DNA from: an uncultured Sterolibacterium sp.
Lineage (GTDB): Bacteria; Pseudomonadota; Gammaproteobacteria; Burkholderiales; Rhodocyclaceae
DNA length: 64,000 nt
Direction: 5' to 3'
NCBI GenBank assembly: GCA_903930535.1
Contig: CAIYYX010000170.1
Location: 62,001 to 126,000 of the forward strand
A program made the position numbers and the translations under genes. This document shows positions 1 to 9,491 of this stretch, piece after piece. Under the pieces are notes generated by a model, which had not been told where the DNA came from, searched no databases, and saw only the letters and a list, made by a program, of their open reading frames with translations. The number at the start of each line of letters is the position of its first letter. The stretch's first letter is position 1.

Positions 1-25
1 GCTCGCGCGTACTCAGGCGACGCAT
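1..25 (-). CDS. hisD: Histidinol dehydrogenase, first codons only (partial)
   Basis: Only the first eight codons lie in the window, from an ATG at 23-25 on the minus strand. They read MRRLSTRE, which fits the usual start of betaproteobacterial HisD (NAD-dependent oxidation of histidinol to histidine, last step of the pathway). The ATG lies 14 bases past the hisG stop on the same strand, and hisG-hisD is a common order. The call rests on eight residues plus context. A slightly upstream GTG start is also possible. Confidence 0.55.
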
Positions 26-39
26 GAGACTCACGCCCG

Positions 40-2235
<2,196 letters not shown>

Positions 2236-2243
2236 AATTGTTT

Positions 2244-2276
2244 TCCTTAAAACATCGTTATTTCAATTCGATTATA
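2244..2276 (-). promoter_or_regulatory. Probable promoter and RBS for ibaG-murA-hisG
   Basis: On the minus strand a perfect -10 hexamer TATAAT occupies 2271-2276, 35 bases before the ibaG ATG, and the Shine-Dalgarno AAGGA is at 2244-2248. No good -35 is visible at the expected distance, so the promoter may be weak or need an activator. It would let ibaG-murA-hisG be transcribed separately from the Mla/ABC genes upstream. Confidence 0.5.
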
Positions 2277-2278
2277 GG

Positions 2279-2345
2279 TCGGGCTTTCGAGGGAGACATC
2301 CGAACGGGTGTAGCCCGATATGTCGGCCTGCCACCATAAAGGTGG
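2279..2345. repeat. Two inverted repeats between the ABC permease and ibaG
   Basis: The first repeat has 7-base arms TCGGGCT (2279-2285) and AGCCCGA (2312-2318). The second is a short hairpin, CCACC-ATAAA-GGTGG, at 2331-2345, just after the permease stop. Neither is followed by a T-run on the minus strand, so these are not convincing intrinsic terminators. They may be transcript ends of another kind or part of the ibaG 5' control region. Confidence 0.35.
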
Positions 2346-2357
2346 TCCAGAGACGAC

Positions 2358-3113
2358 CTACGCTCTCAGCTTGTAGCCGCGCTTCAGCATGGTCAGGGTG
2401 AGCAGGAAGAGCAGCACAAAACAGCTGCCGACGATGGCGAGGCTTTTCCACGGCGAAACATCGGAGACGCCGAAGAAGCCGTAGCGGAAGCCGTCTATCA
2501 TGTAAAAAATGGGGTTGAAATGGGACACCTTCTGCCAGAACGGCGGCAGGGAATGAACCGAATAGAAGACGCCGGAGAGGAAGGTCAGCGGCATGATGAG
2601 GAAATTCTGAAAGGCCGCCAGCTGGTCGAACTTGTCCGCCCAGATGCCGGCGACGACGCCCAGGCTGCCTAGGATGGCGCCGCCCAAAAAGGCGAAGGCG
2701 AGAACCCAAAGGGGATTATTGAGGGACAGCGGTGCGAACCACATCGTCGCGGCGAGCACCCCGGCGCCTACGACGAGGCCGCGCACAATAGAGGCCAGCA
2801 CGTAGGCGGCATAAAATTCACGATAGGAGATCGGCGGCAGCAGAACGAAAATGATGTTGCCGGTGACCTTGGACTGGATCAACGAAGACGAGGTGTTGGC
2901 AAAGGCGTTCTGCAGCACCGACATCATCACCAGACCCGGCACCAGGAAGGCCGTATAGCTCACCGTCCCATAGACCCGCACATGGGACTCCAGAACATGG
3001 GAGAAAATCAGGAGATAGAGCAGCGCCGTCAGCACGGGTGCCGCGACGGTCTGGGTCGCCACCTTCCAGAAACGCAGAACTTCCTTGTAGAACAACGTGG
3101 TGAAGCCGTTCAT
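2358..3113 (-). CDS. ABC-2 type transporter permease
   Basis: Inner-membrane subunit of an ABC-2 exporter, 251 residues with about six hydrophobic segments. It belongs to the YadH/NodJ-like family (e.g. NTSSSLIQSKVTGNIIFVLLPP, then a conserved GIWADKFDQ loop). The ATG overlaps the stop of the ATPase gene upstream by 4 bases, so the pair is translated together. This pair sits between the Mla genes and bolA/murA in many betaproteobacteria. The substrate is unknown; the setting suggests lipid or envelope export, which is inference. Confidence 0.9.
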   Translation of the reverse strand: MNGFTTLFYKEVLRFWKVATQTVAAPVLTALLYLLIFSHVLESHVRVYGTVSYTAFLVPGLVMMSVLQNAFANTSSSLIQSKVTGNIIFVLLPPISYREFYAAYVLASIVRGLVVGAGVLAATMWFAPLSLNNPLWVLAFAFLGGAILGSLGVVAGIWADKFDQLAAFQNFLIMPLTFLSGVFYSVHSLPPFWQKVSHFNPIFYMIDGFRYGFFGVSDVSPWKSLAIVGSCFVLLFLLTLTMLKRGYKLRA

Positions 3114-4027
3114 AACATCATGTCCCCCTGCTGCCCCTGCATGACGCGGATGAACACTTCCTCGAGGTCAGGCTTGCCGATTTCCAGGTCTTCCAGACTG
3201 CAGCCGGCGGCACGCAGTTGTGCCAGTACCGGCTCGATGTCGGAAAATCGGTCGAATGAGAGCGACCAGATCCCGTCCTGTTCCGTGGCGCGGGCAGCGA
3301 GGACTGGTGGCAACGCAGCTCCGGCTCCGAGACGCAGGTGCAGAGCATGGCTGGCGAAGCGATTCAGCAGGTTGGCGGTGGTATCGAGAGCGACGACGCG
3401 GCCGGCCTGGAGCATGGCGATGCGGCTGCACAGGTTCTCAGCCTCCTCCAGATAGTGGGTGGTCAGCACGATGGTATGGCCGTCGCTGTTCAAGCGGCGG
3501 ATGAATTGCCACAGGGTCTTGCGCAATTCGACATCGACGCCGGCGGTCGGCTCGTCGAGCACGATCACCGGCGGCCGATGCACCAACGCCTGCGCCACCA
3601 GCACGCGCCGTTTCATGCCGCCCGAGAGCGTGCGCATATTGTCGTTCGCCTTCGATGTGAGATCGAGATTGGCGAGGATTTCATCGATCCAGTCGTCATT
3701 GTCGCGGATGCCGAAGTAACCCGACTGGATCTTCAAGGTCTCGCGCACGCTGAAGAAAGGATCGAACACCAGTTCCTGAGGCACCACGCCGAGCTGGCGG
3801 CGGGCATTGCGGTAGTCCGAGACCACATCGCACCCCATCACCTCGATGCGGCCGCTATCGACGCGCACCAGACCGGCCAGCGCCGAGATCAGCGTGGTCT
3901 TGCCGGCACCGTTGGGGCCGAGCAGACCGAAGAATTCACCTTGAAGGACGGTGAGATCAACGCCGGCGAGCGCCTCTACCGAGCCAAAACGCTTGGCGAC
4001 CTGATGAGCAGATATAGCGGTTTTCAT
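3110..4027 (-). CDS. ABC-2 exporter ATP-binding protein
   Basis: Nucleotide-binding subunit (305 residues) for the permease that follows. It shows Walker A GPNGAGKTT near residue 37, the signature LSGGMKRR, Walker B VIVLDEPTAGVD, and the H-loop TTHYLEEAE. The C-terminal 80 residues after the ATPase core match the extension seen in YadG/CcmA-type exporters. It lies 68 bases after mlaB, so it may be read from the Mla promoter or from its own. The substrate cannot be told from sequence. Confidence 0.92.
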   Translation of the reverse strand: MKTAISAHQVAKRFGSVEALAGVDLTVLQGEFFGLLGPNGAGKTTLISALAGLVRVDSGRIEVMGCDVVSDYRNARRQLGVVPQELVFDPFFSVRETLKIQSGYFGIRDNDDWIDEILANLDLTSKANDNMRTLSGGMKRRVLVAQALVHRPPVIVLDEPTAGVDVELRKTLWQFIRRLNSDGHTIVLTTHYLEEAENLCSRIAMLQAGRVVALDTTANLLNRFASHALHLRLGAGAALPPVLAARATEQDGIWSLSFDRFSDIEPVLAQLRAAGCSLEDLEIGKPDLEEVFIRVMQGQQGDMML

Positions 4028-4095
4028 GGGGAACTGCGGGAAATCCCGGATACGACGCCGACTTTATGAAGACTAAATTCGACGCAGGCGCCGGC

Positions 4096-4377
4096 TCAGA
4101 CGAGCGGCAATAATTCGGTAACGCCGTAGACTTCAGCCAATGTCAGCAGGTCCTGCGGCGGGTGGGCGATGCGTATGGTTTTGCCCAGGCGCTGTGCCTC
4201 GCGCAACCAGCCGAAGACGACGGCAATGCATGATGAATCGACCTCCGTGACCGCCGCGAGATCGAACACCGTCTCGGGATTGGCGAGCGAGGCACGGCCC
4301 GCAGCCAGGAGTGCGGTTGCGCCGGGCAACGTCATGGCGCCGGACACCTCGACGCTATCTCCGGCTTTGCGGATCAT
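4096..4377 (-). CDS. mlaB: MlaB STAS-domain protein
   Basis: A 93-residue cytoplasmic STAS-domain protein. In the MlaFEDB complex MlaB binds the ATPase MlaF and is needed for its stability and activity. The segment DLAAVTEVDSSCIAVVFGW matches the STAS loop with its conserved serine. Its ATG overlaps the mlaC stop as ATGA. It is the last gene of the mlaFEDACB run. Confidence 0.9.
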   Translation of the reverse strand: MIRKAGDSVEVSGAMTLPGATALLAAGRASLANPETVFDLAAVTEVDSSCIAVVFGWLREAQRLGKTIRIAHPPQDLLTLAEVYGVTELLPLV

Positions 4378-4997
4378 TTCTTCTCCGAAGTTGCGACGTT
4401 GCGGTTCTTCGTCTGCAAATACTTGACGAGCCCGTCGATGCCGCCATTGCGTACCTGGGCGGCAAAATCATCGCGATAGTTGATCACCAGGCTGATGCCG
4501 TCGACCTCGATGTCATACACCCTCCAGCCCTGCGGCAGCTTCTCGAGGTAGTAGTCGAGGGGGATGGGCTTGCCGCCAGGCTGCTTGATCTGGGTGCGCA
4601 CCTTGACGTCGGTTTCAGTGGCCGCCATCTTGAACGGCTTGTACTCGATGGCCTCGTCCTTGTACTCGGTCAGGGCCTTGGAATAGGTGCGCACCAGCAG
4701 CGTGCGAAACTCTTCTGTCAATACCTTCTGCTGAACAGGTGAGGCACCCCGCCAGTCCTTTGCCAGGGCAAGCTGGGTCATGTGAGTGAAATTGAAGTGC
4801 GGCAGGACCTTGGCCTCGAACAGTTCGATCGCCTTCTTGTAGTTTCCGGCCTGGATATCCTTGTCCCTGCGAACGATATCCAGCACCTCATTGGTGACGC
4901 TCTTGATCAGCACATCGGGTGCGCTTTGGCCTTGTGCTCCCGCGGCTGCGGGCAACAGGAGGGAAATGCCGAGCAGCAGCAAGCTGAACAACTTCAT
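4374..4997 (-). CDS. mlaC: Periplasmic phospholipid-binding protein MlaC
   Basis: A 207-residue periplasmic carrier that shuttles phospholipids between the outer-membrane MlaA–porin complex and the inner-membrane MlaFEDB complex. A clear signal peptide (about residues 1-21, ending AAGAQG) is followed by the Tol-tolerance/MlaC domain with PHFNFTHMTQLALAKDW and, further on, DYYLEKLPQGWRVYDIEVDG. Length and motifs are normal for the family. It lies between mlaA and mlaB in the same operon. Confidence 0.95.
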   Translation of the reverse strand: MKLFSLLLLGISLLLPAAAGAQGQSAPDVLIKSVTNEVLDIVRRDKDIQAGNYKKAIELFEAKVLPHFNFTHMTQLALAKDWRGASPVQQKVLTEEFRTLLVRTYSKALTEYKDEAIEYKPFKMAATETDVKVRTQIKQPGGKPIPLDYYLEKLPQGWRVYDIEVDGISLVINYRDDFAAQVRNGGIDGLVKYLQTKNRNVATSEKK

Positions 4998-5022
4998 TTG
5001 AGAACCTCTTATCAGATGATGA

Positions 5023-5739
5023 CTATTCTGTTTCTTTTTCGCGCGGCGGGCTGCCGTCGTAAATCAGATTGCGGCGGCGCTGCAAGTAGGCGTCACGGAT
5101 GTAGGAATAGCGATCAAGCGCCGCCTCCTCGACGATCTTGTCAGCGGAGAACAGTTCGACACGGTCGCTGACGATGCGCGTCGCCAGCAGGGAGTTGCGC
5201 GTGGGCACTCTGCTGATATTGGCGACCGCATCGCCTGCCACATCGACCGCCAGGCCGACGGAATCGCGCACCGTGCGCGGCCCGAAGAGCGGCAGCACCA
5301 CGTAGGCGCCGTTGCCGACGCCCCAGTAAGCGAGCGTCTGGCCGAAGTCCTCCTCGTGCTTGTCGATGCCCAGATCGGAGGCCACGTCCATGAAGCCCAG
5401 GACTCCGAGGGTGGTATTCACGAGAACCCGGCCGATGTCGTTGATGGCTTCCGGCACCTTGCCCTGCAACAGGTTGTTCAAGGCGATGAAGACGTCATCG
5501 ATATTCGAGAAAAAGTTCGTCACGCCGTTGCGCGCCGGTTGCGGCAGGACGGCTTCATAGCCTTGGGCCACAGGCTTGACGATGACCTTGTCGAGGCCGT
5601 CGTTGAAGGCGAACATGGCCCGGTTGAAGCCCTCGATCGGATCCTTGGGATTGCCTGAAGTGGCGCAACCGCCTAGCAGACAGGCCGCGGCCAATACCAG
5701 CAACGGGGTCGCGAGACGTTGCACATTCGATTTTCTCAC
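5023..5739 (-). CDS. mlaA: Outer-membrane lipoprotein MlaA (VacJ)
   Basis: A 238-residue lipoprotein that removes misplaced phospholipids from the outer leaflet of the outer membrane. The signal ends in a lipobox (LLGGC, Cys about 25). The mature part has family motifs DPIEGFNRAMFAFND, then LGVLGFMDVASDLG and FGQTLAYWGVGNGAY. The start is GTG at 5737-5739, with AAGGA 8 to 12 bases upstream. Its position inside the mla operon (F-E-D-A-C-B) is usual for betaproteobacteria, unlike E. coli where mlaA is separate. Confidence 0.95.
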   Translation of the reverse strand: MRKSNVQRLATPLLVLAAACLLGGCATSGNPKDPIEGFNRAMFAFNDGLDKVIVKPVAQGYEAVLPQPARNGVTNFFSNIDDVFIALNNLLQGKVPEAINDIGRVLVNTTLGVLGFMDVASDLGIDKHEEDFGQTLAYWGVGNGAYVVLPLFGPRTVRDSVGLAVDVAGDAVANISRVPTRNSLLATRIVSDRVELFSADKIVEEAALDRYSYIRDAYLQRRRNLIYDGSPPREKETE

Positions 5740-5768
5740 TGGCTCATCCTTTCAAATCGTGACAGATG

Positions 5769-6245
5769 TCACTTCTTCTTGCTGCCCGGCTCCTCGGCTG
5801 CCTTGTTGAACATGAACTGGCTAATGAGCTTCTCCAGCACCACGGCTGACTGGGTCTTCTTGACGAAATCGGCTTCCTTCAGCATCTCGGTCTCGCCACC
5901 GACCTCGAAACCGATGTACTGCTCGCCCAGCAGCCCCGAAGTATTGATCGTGGCAAAAGTGTCTTTGGGAAACTTGTACCGGGTATCCACCCTCATGGCG
6001 ACAACAGCGACGTAAGCCTCCGGATCGAACCTGATATCGGAGACACGGCCAACGACGACGCCGGAGCTTTTTATGGCCGCCCGCACCTTGAGGCCCCCAA
6101 TGTTATCAAATTTAGCCTGGAGCAGGTAAGTCTCGCCGACGTTGGTTGCGCCCAGATTACCCACTTTGAGCGCAAGGAAAAGCAGCGCTCCCAGGCCGAT
6201 GGCTACGAAAATGCCGACCCAAAGGTCGAGTGTTGCACGGTTCAT
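5769..6245 (-). CDS. mlaD: MCE-domain protein MlaD
   Basis: A 158-residue inner-membrane-anchored MCE protein. MlaD hexamers form the lipid channel on the periplasmic side of MlaFEDB. One N-terminal transmembrane helix (about residues 7-27) precedes the MCE domain (KVGNLGATNVGETYLLQAKF, later INTSGLLGEQYIGFEVGG). Its ATG overlaps the mlaE stop by one base. Length is typical for MlaD. Confidence 0.95.
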   Translation of the reverse strand: MNRATLDLWVGIFVAIGLGALLFLALKVGNLGATNVGETYLLQAKFDNIGGLKVRAAIKSSGVVVGRVSDIRFDPEAYVAVVAMRVDTRYKFPKDTFATINTSGLLGEQYIGFEVGGETEMLKEADFVKKTQSAVVLEKLISQFMFNKAAEEPGSKKK

Positions 6246-7054
6246 TATGCCCCCCGGAACATTAATGCGGTTAGGATGAAGTCGGCGGCCAAAACCGCCA
6301 GCGAGGAGGTCACCACGGTCCGAGTGGTCGCACCCGATACGCCTTCGGCGGTCGGGTCGGAATCGTAACCCTCAAACACCGCGATCCAGCTGATGATGAT
6401 GCCAAAAACGAAGCTCTTGATCACGCCGTTCATGATGTCTTCGCGAAAATCGACCGAAGCCTGCATCTGCGACCAGAACGATCCTTCGTCGACCCCGATC
6501 AGCTTCACGCCGACCAGATAGCCGCCGAATATGCCCATCGCCGAGAACAGCGCGGCCAGGACGGGCATGGAAATCACGCCTGCCCAGAAACGCGGGGCGA
6601 CGACCCGGGCGATCGGATTGACCGCCATCATTTCCATTGCGGAGAGTTGCTCCGTCGCCTTCATCAGGCCGATCTCGGCGGTGATGGCACTGCCGGCCCG
6701 GCTGGCGAAGAGGAGGGCGGCGACCACGGGCCCCAGTTCGCGCACCAAAGACAGCGCCACCAGAATGCCCAACGCCTCGCTCGAGCCATATCGCTGCAGG
6801 GTGTCGTAGCCCTGCAGCCCAAGCACCATACCGACGAAAAGGCCGGAGACCAGGATGATGATCAGGGACAGCACGCCGGCGAAATAGATCTCGCGTATGG
6901 TCAGATGGAAGCGGCGCAGCGCCGTTCCCGAGTAAACCAGAATCATCAGGAAGAAGCGGCTGGCAAAGCCCAAGCGCCAGATGCCGTTCACCACCCGATT
7001 GCCGAGGCCACTGATGAGTCTCACCAAGCGGCTGTTATTGGGCATTTCAGCCAT
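6245..7054 (-). CDS. mlaE: Phospholipid ABC transporter permease MlaE
   Basis: Inner-membrane permease of the Mla system, 269 residues with five to six hydrophobic segments. Family motifs include FVGMVLGLQGYDTLQRYGS, RELGPVVAALLFASRAGSA and ITAEIGLMKATEQLSAMEMM. Its start overlaps the mlaF 3' end by 8 bases; an internal ATG at 7043-7045 would remove the overlap. It works with MlaF, MlaD and MlaB, all encoded beside it. Confidence 0.95.
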   Translation of the reverse strand: MAEMPNNSRLVRLISGLGNRVVNGIWRLGFASRFFLMILVYSGTALRRFHLTIREIYFAGVLSLIIILVSGLFVGMVLGLQGYDTLQRYGSSEALGILVALSLVRELGPVVAALLFASRAGSAITAEIGLMKATEQLSAMEMMAVNPIARVVAPRFWAGVISMPVLAALFSAMGIFGGYLVGVKLIGVDEGSFWSQMQASVDFREDIMNGVIKSFVFGIIISWIAVFEGYDSDPTAEGVSGATTRTVVTSSLAVLAADFILTALMFRGA

Positions 7055-7874
7055 AGACCTTGGCCTGCTGGGTCATGATTTCCTCGCGGTAAGGCTGGGC
7101 AGGATAATGAAAAGGCACCGGGCCGTCCGCCTCGCCCCAGACAAACTGATGCACATAAGGCGCCTTGGAGGCCTTGATTTCCTCCACCGTACCCTCGGCG
7201 ACAATCCTGCCTTCTGAGACGAAATAGACGTAATCGACGATTTTAAGCGATTCCTGTACGTCGTGGGTGACGATGATGGAACTGGCGCCAAGCGCATCGT
7301 TCAGGCGGCGTATCAGTTCGCCGATGACGGACAGCGAAATCGGATCGAGGCCGGCGAAAGGCTCGTCATACATGATGAGCATGGGGTCGAGTGCGGTGGC
7401 CCGCGCCAGGGCGACGCGACGCGCCATGCCGCCGGACAGTTCCGATGGCATCAAATGGCGGGCGCCCAGAAGACCCACGGCGTGAAGCTTCATCAACACC
7501 AGGTCGTGGATCAACTGCTCAGAAAGATCGGTGTGTTCGCGCATCTGGAAGGCGACGTTGTCGAACACCGACATGTCGGTAAACAGCGCGCCGAACTGGA
7601 AAAGCATGCCCATGCGCCGGCGCAGTTGATAAAGCCCGTCGCTGTCCAGTTCATGGACTACCTGGCCGCCGACCCGCACTTCCCCGCTGGAGGGCTTCAA
7701 CTGGCCGCCGATCAGGCGCAGCGTGGTGGTCTTGCCGCAACCGCTCGCCCCCATGATCGCCACGACCTTGCCGCGCGGGATCTCCATGTTGATGCCGGAC
7801 AGTATCGTACGGCTGTCATAGGCGAAGCTGAGATCGCTGATTTTGACCAGGCTTTCGCCGGACTCACTTGACAC
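7047..7874 (-). CDS. mlaF: Phospholipid ABC transporter ATPase MlaF
   Basis: ATPase subunit of the Mla transporter (275 residues). It shows Walker A GASGCGKTT near residue 40, signature LSGGMARRVALARA, Walker B MIMYDEPFAGLDP and the H-loop VTHDVQE. The start is GTG (7872-7874); no in-frame ATG is close. It is the first gene of the operon and is divergent from the pilus genes, with 155 bases between them that must hold both promoters. No strong consensus promoter is obvious there. Confidence 0.94.
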   Translation of the reverse strand: MSSESGESLVKISDLSFAYDSRTILSGINMEIPRGKVVAIMGASGCGKTTTLRLIGGQLKPSSGEVRVGGQVVHELDSDGLYQLRRRMGMLFQFGALFTDMSVFDNVAFQMREHTDLSEQLIHDLVLMKLHAVGLLGARHLMPSELSGGMARRVALARATALDPMLIMYDEPFAGLDPISLSVIGELIRRLNDALGASSIIVTHDVQESLKIVDYVYFVSEGRIVAEGTVEEIKASKAPYVHQFVWGEADGPVPFHYPAQPYREEIMTQQAKVYG

Positions 7875-8029
7875 GAATTCGTCCCGTCAATGCGAAAGCT
7901 TGGTATTCTATCAGGAGATAGACGCTCATCTCGCGTAGAGACGCAAGCCTGTGGCCTTTTTGCCGCGCGCAAGCCAGACAGCCAAAGTTCACGGAACACA
8001 TAAAATCCCGGATACTGGACAGGATTGAC

Positions 8030-9376
8030 ATGTACCTCGACCACTACGGACTCAGCGAAGCGCCCTTCCGCATCACCGCGGACTCCGATGTGTTTTTTGC
8101 CGGGGCAAATCGCGGCCTCACCCTGGACGCCATGGTCTATGCCATCACCCACGACGAAGGCATCGTCAAGGTAAGCGGCGAGGTCGGCAGCGGCAAGACC
8201 ATGATGTGCCGCATGCTGATGCAGCGCCTGCCTCCACAGGTCGTCATCGTCTACCTGGCCAATCCCTCCCTTTCCCGCGACGACATCCTCTATGCCATCG
8301 CCGAAGAACTCAAGATCGCGGCCCCTGCCCTGCCCGCCAGCGCCATGCTGCGGATACTCCATGAGCATCTGATCAAGCTTTTTGCCGACGGCCGCCAGGT
8401 GGTGGTACTGATCGACGAGGCGCAAGCCATGCCGATCGAAACCCTCGAGGAAATCCGCCTGCTCTCCAACCTGGAGTCGCCCCGTCACAAGCTGCTGCAA
8501 CTGGTGCTTTTCGGCCAACCGGAACTCAATGCCATCCTTGCCCGCCCGGAAATGCGCCAACTCAAGGAACGCATCACCCATCACTTCGCGCTGGAACCGC
8601 TGCATCGCGGCGACGTCGCTGAATACCTGAACTTCCGTTTGCGCGCGGTGGGCTATCGCGGCCCGGAAATATTCGGCAGCGCCGCCGTCAAGCAAATCAC
8701 TGAAGCATCGTTGGGCATGACGCGTCGCATCAACATCCTCGCCGACAAGTCCCTGCTCGCCGCTTTCGCCGACAACACCCACCAGATCGCTCCGCGCCAT
8801 GTCCGTGCCGCCATTCGCGACTCCGAGTTCCGCCCCGACCGCCATCGCCGTGCCAAGCTGGCTATCCTTGTCGCCGCTCTCGCTCTGGGCGCCGCAGCCG
8901 TAGGCGCCTTCCTGCCCAAATCCGAGGAGCACGCGCAAGCAGTCAAGCCGGCAGCAGAAGCCGGCATCGCCATCGCGCCACTGCAGCGCCCGATCACTGT
9001 CGCGCCTCCTGCGAAGCCGCCGAGTCCGCTCCCGGCTGCGACAAAATCCCCGATCCTGGGCAGCCAGACGCGCGCCCGCATGGATGCGACGCGACAGTGG
9101 CTGGCAACTGCCGCCGACGACCGCTGGTTCCTCCAACTGCTCACGTCCGACATCAGCAGCCCGGACAAAATCGAAGACTTTGTCGCCGATGTGATACGCC
9201 AGATGGAAGAAAATCAGGTGCATGTCTACGTCGCCGAATCCAGCGGCAAGCAGCGTGTCGGGGTGATTTACGGCGACTATCCGTCGAGCGAGGCGGCATT
9301 GGCCGCAGCAAAGAAGTTCCCCGAGTCGCTGCGCAATCTCGAACCCTTCCCGCGCACGGTGAAACGGCTGCGCTAG
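8030..9376 (+). CDS. mshM: MshM/ExeA-like AAA ATPase with C-terminal SPOR-like domain
   Basis: A 448-residue ATPase of the ExeA/MshM/GspA family, which helps place or assemble the secretin through the cell wall. Residues 1-270 form the AAA domain: N-terminus MYLDHYGLSEAPFRI, Walker A GEVGSGKT near 47, Walker B VVVLIDEAQ near 128. A transmembrane helix lies at about 283-303 (LAILVAALALGAAAVGAFL). After a Pro/Ala linker, the last 80 residues (WFLQLL, VGVIYGDYPSSEAALAAA, FPRTVKRL) look like a SPOR peptidoglycan-binding domain. Known ExeA proteins use a different wall-binding domain there. It is first of the pilus genes. Confidence 0.85.
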   Translation: MYLDHYGLSEAPFRITADSDVFFAGANRGLTLDAMVYAITHDEGIVKVSGEVGSGKTMMCRMLMQRLPPQVVIVYLANPSLSRDDILYAIAEELKIAAPALPASAMLRILHEHLIKLFADGRQVVVLIDEAQAMPIETLEEIRLLSNLESPRHKLLQLVLFGQPELNAILARPEMRQLKERITHHFALEPLHRGDVAEYLNFRLRAVGYRGPEIFGSAAVKQITEASLGMTRRINILADKSLLAAFADNTHQIAPRHVRAAIRDSEFRPDRHRRAKLAILVAALALGAAAVGAFLPKSEEHAQAVKPAAEAGIAIAPLQRPITVAPPAKPPSPLPAATKSPILGSQTRARMDATRQWLATAADDRWFLQLLTSDISSPDKIEDFVADVIRQMEENQVHVYVAESSGKQRVGVIYGDYPSSEAALAAAKKFPESLRNLEPFPRTVKRLR

Positions 9377-9491
9377 CGCCTCTAGGGCACTTGTTCCCGC
9401 TCAATTACACGGCATTTATTTTCGCATGAGCTGACACTTGCCATAAACATGCTGTTGTCATAGTATGTGGTATGGAGGCACTGCCATCGCC

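Noticed and set aside
7712-9223. Long minus-strand open frame (about 500 codons) opposite the MshM-like ATPase and mlaF start
   Set aside because: It overlaps two clear genes, has no family motif, and its residues (Arg/Gly/His-rich) are what GC-rich third positions produce on the opposite strand.
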